In this document: one piece after another, positions 7,971 to 15,088 of the stretch
How positions within the stretch are numbered: the first letter of the stretch is position 1
How the letters are laid out: the number at the start of each line of letters is the position of its first letter
Assembly: GCF_964259225.1 (NCBI RefSeq)
Contig: NZ_CAXVKN010000035.1
Strand: one strand, 5' to 3'
Length of the DNA stretch: 23,909 bases
Source of the DNA: Catenibacterium mitsuoka_A
GTDB taxonomy: Bacteria; Bacillota_I; Bacilli_A; Erysipelotrichales; Coprobacillaceae
Translations under genes and position numbers: made by a program
Notes under the pieces: model-generated
The model's database searches: none
Told to the model about the DNA's origin: nothing
The model's input: only the letters and a program-made list of their open reading frames with translations

Positions 7971-8089
7971 ATGTAATCGCTTTCTATGTTTAAATGCTAT
8001 CATGCTGCCTATATCTTTGTCAACAACTATATAGTTTTTCTATATATTGTCTAACAAATATATTTATGATACTATTTTCTATGGAGGAA
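7971..8089. promoter_or_regulatory. Divergent promoter/operator, copy 2 (padR / ABC operon)
   Basis: Plus strand toward padR: -35 TTGTCA (8017-8022), 18-base spacer, -10 TATATA (8041-8046). Minus strand toward the ABC operon: -35 TTGACA (8023-8018), 18-base spacer, -10 TAGCAT (7999-7994). The -35 boxes overlap, so one bound regulator could shut both. A perfect palindrome AACTATATAGTT (8025-8036) lies between the plus-strand boxes and is the best operator candidate. The same layout recurs at 3649-3766. Confidence 0.8.
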
Positions 8090-8094
8090 GCACT

Positions 8095-8433
8095 ATGCCA
8101 AAAAAGAATAATAACTTCTTTAAGTTAGAAATGTTATTTCTTAAGATTCTTTCAATAAGAGATTGTTATGGGTATGAGATCACTCATTCCATTAAAGAAC
8201 TTACAAATGGTAAGATAGATATCAAAGAAGGAAGTATGTATCCTGTTCTTTATAAGTTTGAAGATCTAGGCTATATATCAAGTGAGAAAAAGCTTGTCGG
8301 AAAGAGAATGACAAGAATATATTATCATTTGGAGCCATCTGGAAAAGAGTACCTAGAGGGCATATATAAAGAATACAAAGAGATGACAAGTATTATTAAT
8401 ACATTTATGGAGGAAGAGCATGACTTACAATAA
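8095..8433 (+). CDS. PadR-family transcriptional regulator
   Basis: A 112-residue protein. The winged helix-turn-helix of PadR is plain: FKLEMLFLKILSIRDCYGYEI, then IKEGSMYPVLYKFEDLGYI, then RMTRIYYHLEPSGKEYL, followed by a C-terminal dimerisation helix. The start is the ATG seven bases after GGAGGAA; the open frame extends further upstream, but that DNA is the promoter. PadR proteins are usually autorepressors that sense a compound or peptide. The operator candidates at 8025-8036 and 3703-3714 fit control of itself, the ABC operon and the distant secreted-protein operon. It overlaps the next gene by 14 bases. Confidence 0.93.
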   Translation: MPKKNNNFFKLEMLFLKILSIRDCYGYEITHSIKELTNGKIDIKEGSMYPVLYKFEDLGYISSEKKLVGKRMTRIYYHLEPSGKEYLEGIYKEYKEMTSIINTFMEEEHDLQ

Positions 8434-8797
8434 AAACGTTAAAAAGTATATTAAACAATGTAAGTATCTATTTACTTCTTATGATAAATCTGAAAAAGAA
8501 TATATAAGAAAGCTCATAGATAATATTGATGATGGTTCTCATAATATGACATATGATGAAGTTGTAGAAAGACTTGGTACACCCAAGGAAGTTATTATTA
8601 GTTATTATGAGCAGGAAGATATGGATCGTCTGATTGAAAAAGCAAAGGTAAGAAGATTATTAAAGAATTTCTTATCTGTTGCGCTTGCTGTATTATTAGT
8701 ATTCTTATGCTATAAAGCATATATTTATCAAAAGACTTTTGAAGAAGTAAGAGATTCAAAAGATGGATATTTTGAAGAAACAATTGAAATCAAATAA
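8420..8797 (+). CDS. HAAS-domain (DUF1700-like) membrane protein
   Basis: A 125-residue protein. Residues about 8-65 form an alpha-helical HAAS-type domain (YIKQCKYLFTSYDKSEKEYIRKL, then MTYDEVVERLGTPKEVI), as commonly found next to or fused with PadR regulators. One membrane helix follows (about residues 81-100), then a short charged tail, EEVRDSKDGYFEETIEIK, likely outside. GAGGAAGAGC within the end of padR serves as its ribosome site, so translation is coupled. By family custom it is a signalling partner of PadR; it could pass an envelope signal to the regulator (inference). Confidence 0.82.
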   Translation: MTYNKNVKKYIKQCKYLFTSYDKSEKEYIRKLIDNIDDGSHNMTYDEVVERLGTPKEVIISYYEQEDMDRLIEKAKVRRLLKNFLSVALAVLLVFLCYKAYIYQKTFEEVRDSKDGYFEETIEIK

Positions 8798-8808
8798 GGA
8801 GAATGAAC

Positions 8809-9270
8809 ATGATAAGAAAAATAATCACCATTTTATGTATTTCTTTTCTAGCATTTTCTCACTCTGTCTTAAATGCATCTGCTTTTGAAGCAAATCCAAC
8901 TAGGATAGAATTAGAAAATGGATATTACTTAGAAACTGTTATTACCATAAATCCTACGCAAGCAAGATCTTCTATTAGAAGTGGCACAAAAACTGCAACT
9001 TATAAAGATATCAATGGAAAAGCTCTATGGTCTATTACTGTTAATGGGAAATTCACATATAATGGAAAATCAGCAACATGTACTAGCTCAACATATAGTA
9101 AAGCCAATTATTCAACAAGCTGGAAATTGAGTAATGCGAAAGCTTCTAAAACCGGTGCAACTGCATCTGCAAGCATAACAGCTAAGCAATATCATCAAAA
9201 TGGATCACTGTTAAGAACAATAAATAAAACTGTAAAACTCACATGTAGTCCTAACGGTTCATTATCTTAA
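8809..9270 (+). CDS. Secreted protein of unknown function (153 aa)
   Basis: It has a Sec signal peptide (IRKIITILCISFLAF, cleavage near NASA, about residue 24). The mature part contains ETVITINPTQARSS, then TYKDINGKALWSITVNGKFTYNGKSATC and VKLTCSPNGSLS. The two cysteines could form a disulfide around a beta sandwich. Similar GKALWSVTVxGxFTYxGxSxxC proteins occur in many Firmicutes with no known function. I chose the second ATG, seven bases after AAGGAG; an ATG at 8803 is too close to that site. It is the third gene after padR and the HAAS gene, so it is probably under the same promoter. Confidence 0.82.
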   Translation: MIRKIITILCISFLAFSHSVLNASAFEANPTRIELENGYYLETVITINPTQARSSIRSGTKTATYKDINGKALWSITVNGKFTYNGKSATCTSSTYSKANYSTSWKLSNAKASKTGATASASITAKQYHQNGSLLRTINKTVKLTCSPNGSLS

Positions 9271-9337
9271 AACAATACAGACTAATGTTTTTATTTGTTT
9301 AAAACTTCCACCAATTAAATGTATATCAAAACAAAGC

Positions 9338-9371
9338 AAAGACTGTGAGATCATTTGATTTCACAGTCTTT
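9338..9371. terminator. Bidirectional terminator between secreted-protein gene and nrdD
   Basis: Arms AAAGACTGTGA and TCACAGTCTTT enclose a 12-base loop. The A and T ends allow it to work in both directions for the converging transcripts. Confidence 0.8.
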
Positions 9372-9387
9372 ATTTTGCTAAAGAAAT

Positions 9388-9410
9388 GGGCATCACTTTT
9401 AGTGATGCCC
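9388..9410 (-). terminator. Hairpin just after nrdD
   Basis: Perfect arms GGGCATCACT and AGTGATGCCC have a three-base loop. It begins seven bases after the nrdD stop on the minus strand, with a T-rich but interrupted tail. It probably acts together with the hairpin at 9338-9371. Confidence 0.65.
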
Positions 9411-9417
9411 ACTTTGA

Positions 9418-11784
9418 TTATGATCTTTCTTCTATATATTTTCTAATATTAGACACGTTCACATATTTCGCATAACTCTTATCATTCGCAACGACAAGAG
9501 TAGGGGCCTGCATGACAGAGAATCTCTTTGTGAGATCTACTTGTTCTTCTGCATCTATTAATTCATAGTCTACATGTTCATCTTCTAATATCTTCTTAAT
9601 AATACGACAGTTAGGACATGTTTTTGTTGTGAATAAATAAAGCTTTTCATTCTGTATAACAGGTTGTGCCTGTTCTTCTTTGATTTTCTTCATATGTCTG
9701 CCACTTAGTACTGAGTGACCCATATCATATGTTTTACGTTCCTTGAATTCCTGTGCTTTACCTTCATTCCAGTTCTTAACTGGTCGATAGTAACCTGTAA
9801 TACGGCTCCATACTTCTGTTGGTTTACCACATACAGGACATATAGGCTGTTCACCTACAAGATAACCATGATCTTCACAAATAGAGTAAGTAGGTGAAAT
9901 TGTATAATAAGGAAGTTTATAATTTTCTGCAATCTTTCTTACGAGTGTTGCAGCACCTTTCCAGTCTGGTAACTTTTCACCTAAGAAGGCATGGAATACA
10001 GTACCTGATGTATAAAGAGTCTGTAATTCATCCTGAATATCTAAGGCAGTAAATAAATCATCTGTATAACCTACTGGTAAATGAGATGAGTTTGTATAGT
10101 AAGGTGTATTACCCTCTTTAGTGGCAGTAATGATATCTGGATATTTTTTCTTATCATGTTTTGCAAGACGATAAGATGTAGATTCTGCAGGTGTTGCTTC
10201 TAGGTTATATAAGTCACCATATTCTTCCTGATAGATCACTAATCTTTCACGCATATGGTTTAATACATCCTTCGCAAATTCCTGTGCATCTGTATGTGTT
10301 AAATCTTCTTTAAGCCAGTTCGCATTGAGTGTGGCTTCATTCATACCTACTAAGCCAATAGTAGAGAAATGATTCTTAAATGAACCTAAATAACGTTTTG
10401 TATAAGGATAGAGACCTTCTTCTAATAACTTACTAATCACATCTCTTTTTACCTTTAATGATCTTGCAGCAAGATCCATTAAGTGATCTAATCTTTCATA
10501 GAACTCATGCTCATTATGAGATAAATAAGCAATACGTGGAAGGTTAATAGTAACGACACCGACTGATCCTGTTGATTCACCTGAACCAAAGAATCCTCCA
10601 CTTTTTCTTCTTAATTCTCTTAAGTCAAGTCTTAATCGACAACACATTGATCTGACATCACTTGGTTCCATATCTGAATTAATATAGTTAGAGAAATATG
10701 GTGTACCAAACTTTGCAGTCATTTCAAATAATAGTTTATTATTTTCTGTTTCAGACCAATCAAAATCCTTTGTGATAGAGTAAGTAGGAATAGGATACTG
10801 GAATCCACGACCATTCGCATCACCTTCAATCATGACTTCAATAAAGGCTTTATTGATCATATCCATTTCTTTCTGACAATCCTTATAACGAAAGTCCATT
10901 TCTTTTCCACCAACTATCGCATTGAGTTCAGCTAAATCATTTGGTACTGTCCAGTCTAAAGTAATATTAGAGAAAGGAGCCTGTGTTCCCCAGCGTGAAG
11001 GTGTATTGACACCATAAATAAATGATTCAATGCATTTCTTAACTTGATCATAAGGAAGATTATCTACCTTTACAAATGGTGCTAAGTAAGTATCAAAAGA
11101 AGAGAAAGCCTGAGCACCTGCCCATTCATTCTGCATAATACCTAAGAAGTTCACCATCTGGTTACATAATGATGCAAGATGTTTAGCTGGTTTAGATGTA
11201 ATCTTACCTGGAATACCTCCTAAACCTTCCTGAATTAATTGTTTTAAAGACCATCCTGCACAATAACCTGTCAACATACTTAAATCATGAATATGGAAAT
11301 CCCCATCTCTATGTGCATCCGCAATCTCCTGATCATATATTTCAGATAACCAATAATTTGCAGTAATTGCACCACTGTTACTTAGAATCAACCCACCAAC
11401 AGAATAAGTGACAGTAGAATTCTCTTTTACTCTCCAGTCAGTCGCATTCACATAACTATTCACTAAATCCTTATAATCAAGAATCGTAGACTTCATGTTT
11501 CTTACTTTCTCTCTCTGTTTACGATAAAGAATATAAGACTTCGCCACATCACTATAACCTGCCTGTGATAAGATATCCTCTACACTATCCTGGATATCTT
11601 CTACTGCAATCTTATGATCCTTGATCTTCTTTTCAAAATCACTTGTGACCTTTAAAGCAAGCATATCAATCACACTTGGATGATATTCTTTCTTTAATGA
11701 AATAAATGCTTTTTCAATCGCACGGGTTATCTTCTTTAAATCAAACTCTGTAATCTTACCATCTCTTTTAATGACCTGGTACAT
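9418..11784 (-). CDS. nrdD: Class III ribonucleotide reductase NrdD with C-terminal glutaredoxin-like domain
   Basis: A 788-residue enzyme reducing ribonucleoside triphosphates to deoxy forms without oxygen, using a glycyl radical. An ATP-cone allosteric domain is at residues 1-95. The ten-stranded barrel follows, with the active-site region SMCCRLRLDL and the loop GGFFGSGESTGSVGVVTINLPR. A zinc site is formed near C636, H639, C649 and C652 (CPVCGKP). The glycyl radical is G664 in RITGYY. After the usual end, residues 714-788 add a redoxin domain: KLYLFTTKTCPNC with a CPNC pair at 723-726, and QAPTLVV, the cis-proline region. The extra domain suggests electrons come from a dithiol redoxin rather than formate. 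It lies four bases after marR-nrdG in one operon. Confidence 0.93.
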   Translation of the reverse strand: MYQVIKRDGKITEFDLKKITRAIEKAFISLKKEYHPSVIDMLALKVTSDFEKKIKDHKIAVEDIQDSVEDILSQAGYSDVAKSYILYRKQREKVRNMKSTILDYKDLVNSYVNATDWRVKENSTVTYSVGGLILSNSGAITANYWLSEIYDQEIADAHRDGDFHIHDLSMLTGYCAGWSLKQLIQEGLGGIPGKITSKPAKHLASLCNQMVNFLGIMQNEWAGAQAFSSFDTYLAPFVKVDNLPYDQVKKCIESFIYGVNTPSRWGTQAPFSNITLDWTVPNDLAELNAIVGGKEMDFRYKDCQKEMDMINKAFIEVMIEGDANGRGFQYPIPTYSITKDFDWSETENNKLLFEMTAKFGTPYFSNYINSDMEPSDVRSMCCRLRLDLRELRRKSGGFFGSGESTGSVGVVTINLPRIAYLSHNEHEFYERLDHLMDLAARSLKVKRDVISKLLEEGLYPYTKRYLGSFKNHFSTIGLVGMNEATLNANWLKEDLTHTDAQEFAKDVLNHMRERLVIYQEEYGDLYNLEATPAESTSYRLAKHDKKKYPDIITATKEGNTPYYTNSSHLPVGYTDDLFTALDIQDELQTLYTSGTVFHAFLGEKLPDWKGAATLVRKIAENYKLPYYTISPTYSICEDHGYLVGEQPICPVCGKPTEVWSRITGYYRPVKNWNEGKAQEFKERKTYDMGHSVLSGRHMKKIKEEQAQPVIQNEKLYLFTTKTCPNCRIIKKILEDEHVDYELIDAEEQVDLTKRFSVMQAPTLVVANDKSYAKYVNVSNIRKYIEERS

Positions 11785-11788
11785 ATTA

Positions 11789-12934
11789 TCATATCCTTTC
11801 TTCTATCCCTCTGATTTCACATTCATCAACATATTCTTCTAAAATCTTTTTATAACTCTGGAGTGTTTCTAATGAGCATGCATGTAAACCTTTTTGAATC
11901 ACATTCTCATTATCTTCAAAGTTTTGAAGATAATAACGCTTAGCACCTTTGATCCATTCTCCAACTAGTCTCATATCATTTTCTGTGTGAAATTCTTTAA
12001 TGATTGTCGTTCTGAATTCATAATCTACATGATTTTCTAATAAATACTGGACTGTTGTCTTAATAGAATCAAGACGATACCCTTCTAAACCAATTGTCTT
12101 ATTGTATTTCTTAGGCGCATTCTTGATATCTACAGCTACATAATCAACAAGACCTTCTTCTACTAATTCTTTTAACTTATTAGGAAAAGATCCATTTGTA
12201 TCTAATTTAATAGAGTACCCCATATCCTTGATCACTCTTAAGAAATCCACAATACCAGCCTGTAATAAAGGTTCTCCACCTGTAATACATACACCCTCTA
12301 GTATATTCTTTCTCTTTTCTAAGAATTCAAGAACATCAACCTGATCAATCTCTACCATATTTTCTGGTAAGAAGACTAAATCAGAATTATGACAGAAAGG
12401 ACATTTAAAGTTACATCCTCCAGTAAATAGAGTACATGCCATTTTTCCTGGATAATCTAGAAGAGTGAGCTTTTGAAAACCAAAGATACGGAAATGGTTC
12501 TGGTATGTTGGTTCTTCTATTGCTTTCTTAACTAAAAGATGCATTGTCTTTTCTAATTGATCTACTTCTTCTAAAGTCAAATCAGATGTTAAATGAGACC
12601 ACCAGTCTTTTCTCGCAAGATACATTTCTGTAATCACATCTTTCGCTTTAGGTGTTGTTTTAAGTATCTTAGAACGTTTATCTAGATTATTCTCTTCTAT
12701 ACGAATATATCCCGCATCATGTAATTTAGATACACTCTTTGTGATTGTACCTTTATCTACAGAACCACTAGAAGACAATTCCTTCATAGTGATACCAGGA
12801 TGTTCATGAATCATCATTAGATTCACAACCTGTCCATAACCTATATCATATTTCTTTAATCTATTATCATAATATTTAATAGCTGCACGATATAGTAATG
12901 CATTATCACTCATGAAGTTCTCTTTCTTATCCAT
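11789..12934 (-). CDS. nrdG: MarR regulator fused to NrdG radical-SAM activase
   Basis: One unbroken frame joins two proteins. Counting from the upstream GTG at 12943, residues about 11-145 are a MarR winged helix-turn-helix (YGQVVNLMMIHEHPGITMKEL, VDKGTITKSVSKLHDAGYI, the wing with DKRSKIL). Residues about 152-384 are the NrdG activase, which uses S-adenosylmethionine and a 4Fe-4S cluster to make the NrdD glycyl radical: LTLLDYPGK, cluster cysteines C177, C181 and C184 in CNFKCPFC, GGEP at 222-225, and KLDTNGSFP. I start at the ATG at 12934, six bases after AGAGGTG; the GTG at 12943 lies inside that ribosome site. A palindrome upstream fits self-repression. Confidence 0.93.
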   Translation of the reverse strand: MDKKENFMSDNALLYRAAIKYYDNRLKKYDIGYGQVVNLMMIHEHPGITMKELSSSGSVDKGTITKSVSKLHDAGYIRIEENNLDKRSKILKTTPKAKDVITEMYLARKDWWSHLTSDLTLEEVDQLEKTMHLLVKKAIEEPTYQNHFRIFGFQKLTLLDYPGKMACTLFTGGCNFKCPFCHNSDLVFLPENMVEIDQVDVLEFLEKRKNILEGVCITGGEPLLQAGIVDFLRVIKDMGYSIKLDTNGSFPNKLKELVEEGLVDYVAVDIKNAPKKYNKTIGLEGYRLDSIKTTVQYLLENHVDYEFRTTIIKEFHTENDMRLVGEWIKGAKRYYLQNFEDNENVIQKGLHACSLETLQSYKKILEEYVDECEIRGIEERI

Positions 12935-12948
12935 CTTTCTCACCTCTT

Positions 12949-12971
12949 TAGTTGACTATCCAACTATATTA
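12949..12971 (-). promoter_or_regulatory. MarR-type operator and -10 before marR-nrdG
   Basis: The palindrome has arms TAGTTG and CAACTA around a six-base spacer (12949-12966). It lies directly upstream of the ribosome site and overlaps or abuts a possible -10 (TAATAT, 12971-12966, or TATAGT). No convincing -35 is seen. It resembles the sites before nrdI at 2342-2386. Confidence 0.6.
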
Positions 12972-13145
12972 AGTCTAGCACCAAAAGAGAGCGTATGCAA
13001 TTGTTGTGAAAATGTTTGCACATTATCATCTCCTATATATAGTATAAACCAATTAAGAAGACAATGTATTGAAGTTATAAGCGATAAAACCCATATTAAG
13101 GAGTTAAGAAAAAATATTTGATTATATCTTAGCTAAATGGTTCCA

Positions 13146-13154
13146 TGATATAAT
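13146..13154 (+). promoter_or_regulatory. Possible extended -10 promoter
   Basis: TGATATAAT is a perfect extended -10 with no good -35. It points toward the IS607 element and may be the promoter of the gene that element interrupts. Apart from this, 13030-13200 holds nothing I recognise. Confidence 0.35.
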
Positions 13155-13240
13155 TATTATTAAGAAGAAAATCTAAGTAACTGAATATATTGACTGTTGT
13201 GTTTGAATGTGTTCAAATCCCCTCAAAGGAGAGCGTTAAA

Positions 13241-13772
13241 ATGAATATATCAAATATCACGAATTATAAACCAAAGGATTTTGCTGAATTTTTAAGCGCA
13301 TCTGTTAAAATATTATAACGTTGAGGTAGAGAAGGAATTTTAAAGGCAAACCGAACCCAAACTAATAGGCATTATTATACTTATAATCAGCATTTACTAA
13401 ATCAAGTTACATTTTTAAGACAGTCTTGTAATGCAAATGAATTATTGTAGACCAGTGTATTGAAAATTGTGGAAAGCGTGTAACGATTTATTGGATGAGG
13501 TAATGGAGCAAAAAATCAAGACCATAATTTGAATACCCATAAACCACAGGTTAGTGAAAATTAAATTTTATTAACGCCTATTAAACGGCGTTCATGAAGT
13601 TGAACTTGATGCATGGATTCTCCATTTATACTATAATTAGATTAGAAATCAGATGGAGAACTCATGCAAGATATTGTTCCAATACTTCATGTGTTCTCCT
13701 GCAGGCTGTAAAGGGCTTCGTAAGTATAAAATACTAATAGAAAGGGATGAGGAAATTGCTGAAGAGCTTTAA
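13241..13772 (+). pseudogene. tnpA: IS607 TnpA serine recombinase, degenerate
   Basis: ATG at 13241 follows AAAGGAG. The frame reads NYKPKDFAEFLSASVKIL, the MerR-like helix-turn-helix of IS607 TnpA, then meets TAA and TGA where the family has Gln and Trp (SVKTLQRWDREG in family style). It continues as GREGILKANRTQTNRHYYTYNQ. Further pieces are found in order: NQVTFLRQSCNANELL (from 13400), WKACNDLLDEVMEQKIKTII (13470-13529, shifted frame), ELMQDIVPILHVFSCRL (about 13660-13710), and GLRKYKILIERDEEIAEEL ending at the TAA 13770-13772. About 110 bases between 13530 and 13650 match poorly. The catalytic N-terminal part of the resolvase domain is missing. The 3' end overlaps the tnpB start by 26 bases, as in intact IS607. 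Confidence 0.85.
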
Positions 13773-14910
13773 GACGGAAATAAATCCGACAGAGGACCAG
13801 AAAGTCAAGATTCGTAAAACAATAGGTACTTGCAGATTTATCTATAACTTCTATCTTGCTCATAACAAGGAACTTCATGAAAGTGGCAAAAAGTTTATGA
13901 GCAGTAGCCAGTTTAGAGTATGGCTTAACAATGAGTATCTTCCGAACCATCCAGAATGTTCCTGGATCAAGGAAGCTTATTCAAAATCGGTAACACAGGC
14001 AGTAAATAACGGACAGACCGCATTTGAAAAATTCTTTGATCACAAGAGCGCCTTTCCAAAATTTAAGAAGAAAGGCAGATCTGATGTGAAAATGTATTTT
14101 GTAAGGAATAATCCAAAAGATTGTCTCTGTGAAAGACACCGAATCAAGATTCCGTCACTTGGGTGGGTCCGCATCAAAGAGAAAGGATATATTCCTACAA
14201 CAAAGGGTGGATACGTAATTAAGAGTGGTCATGTCTCAATAAAGGCTGACAGATACTATGTTTCAGTTCTTATAGAAATCCCAGATAGAAGGACAGCCAA
14301 TAATTCCAGTAAAGGAATTGGCATTGACCTTGGATTAAAGGACTTTGCGGTTGTTTCTAATAGAAAGACTTATAAGAACATCAATAAATCTGCAAAATTA
14401 AAGAAGCTTGAAAAGAAGCTTATTCGAGAACAGAGAAGTCTTTCTCGAAAGTATGAAAATATAAAGAAAGGAGAGCCCACTCAAAAGAAAAATATACAGA
14501 AACAAAGGCTCAAGATACAGAAGCTTCATCATAGAATAGACAATATTCGTACTGATTACATCAATAAGACAATCGCAGAGATAGTGAAAACCAAGCCATC
14601 TTATATAACGATTGAAGATCTAAACGTATCAGGAATGATGAAGAACAGACATCTTTCAAAGGCAGTTGCTTCGCAGAAATTTTATGAATTTAAAACAAAA
14701 CTTCTAGCTAAATGCAGGGAGTACGGAATTGAACTTCGAATTGTAGATAGATGGTTCCCATCATCTAAGACATGTCATTGCTGTAAAAGTATCAAGAAAG
14801 ATTTAAAGCTTTCAGATAGAATTTTCAGATGTGACTGTGGTTATATCGAAGACAGAGATTTCAATGCTGCACTTAATCTGAGAGATGCTACGACTTACGA
14901 AGTTGCATAA
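13747..14910 (+). CDS. tnpB: TnpB RNA-guided nuclease (IS607 type)
   Basis: A 387-residue TnpB, the ancestral relative of Cas12. N-terminal helices (ptEDQKVKIRKTIGTCRFIYNFYL) lead to a wedge domain, then a RuvC nuclease with GIDLGLKDFA (D194), ITIEDLNVSGM (E290) and DRDFNAALNL (D369/D371). A zinc ribbon sits between the last two parts (CHCC at 343-346 and CDC at 362-364). Every catalytic element is present and the frame is uninterrupted, so the protein looks functional. The family cuts DNA next to a short target-adjacent motif, guided by an RNA from the element's 3' end, which helps keep the element in the genome. The ATG overlaps the end of the broken tnpA. Confidence 0.93.
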   Translation: MRKLLKSFKTEINPTEDQKVKIRKTIGTCRFIYNFYLAHNKELHESGKKFMSSSQFRVWLNNEYLPNHPECSWIKEAYSKSVTQAVNNGQTAFEKFFDHKSAFPKFKKKGRSDVKMYFVRNNPKDCLCERHRIKIPSLGWVRIKEKGYIPTTKGGYVIKSGHVSIKADRYYVSVLIEIPDRRTANNSSKGIGIDLGLKDFAVVSNRKTYKNINKSAKLKKLEKKLIREQRSLSRKYENIKKGEPTQKKNIQKQRLKIQKLHHRIDNIRTDYINKTIAEIVKTKPSYITIEDLNVSGMMKNRHLSKAVASQKFYEFKTKLLAKCREYGIELRIVDRWFPSSKTCHCCKSIKKDLKLSDRIFRCDCGYIEDRDFNAALNLRDATTYEVA

Positions 14911-15083
14911 ACAAACGCAAACGTAAGTATGTACCGAAGGCTATTTCGGGAATTTACGACTATGGAGTGCACTAGAACTTGTGAGTAGATATGATTTCGG
15001 TCAATCAAAAGCATACACGATGACATAGTAAGTAATGTTCGTGAGAACTTACATTATCTCGATGTGAGTATATTTAATCACAT
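14911..15083 (+). ncRNA. Candidate omega RNA (TnpB guide scaffold)
   Basis: About 170 bases of non-coding sequence follow tnpB up to the likely element end. It holds a strong small hairpin, GTTC-GTGA-GAAC with a GNRA-type loop, inside GTAA/TTAC arms (about 15030-15055), and a terminal ATGTGA/TCACAT hairpin (15062-15083). TnpB guide RNAs are known to come from this place, with the guide segment being the flanking DNA just past the right end. The 5' end may lie within tnpB. Position and folding are the only evidence. Confidence 0.5.
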
Positions 15084-15088
15084 TTAGA

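Larger units (their letters stand above)
13202..15083 (+). mobile_element. IS607-family element with decayed tnpA and intact tnpB
   Basis: The unit comprises a tnpA pseudogene (13241-13772), an overlapping tnpB (13747-14910) and a structured 3' non-coding tail. This order, with a MerR-HTH serine recombinase overlapping tnpB, is that of IS607. Ends are approximate: IS607 elements lack inverted repeats. The left bound is a small TTTGAA/TTCAAA hairpin at 13202-13217 and the right bound a small ATGTGA/TCACAT hairpin at 15062-15083. With tnpA broken, it can move only if a recombinase acts in trans. Confidence 0.7.

Noticed and set aside
12912..13121. 69-codon plus-strand ORF across the marR-nrdG start
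   Set aside because: Antisense to the MarR start and promoter, no ribosome site, no sensible protein features.
13201..13225. TTCAAATCC resembling a tRNA T-loop
   Set aside because: No acceptor stem, anticodon arm or D-arm can be paired around it; it lies in the left end of the IS607 element.
13687..13950. 87-codon minus-strand ORF over tnpB
   Set aside because: Shadow of tnpB and of the tnpA 3' end; no start signals.
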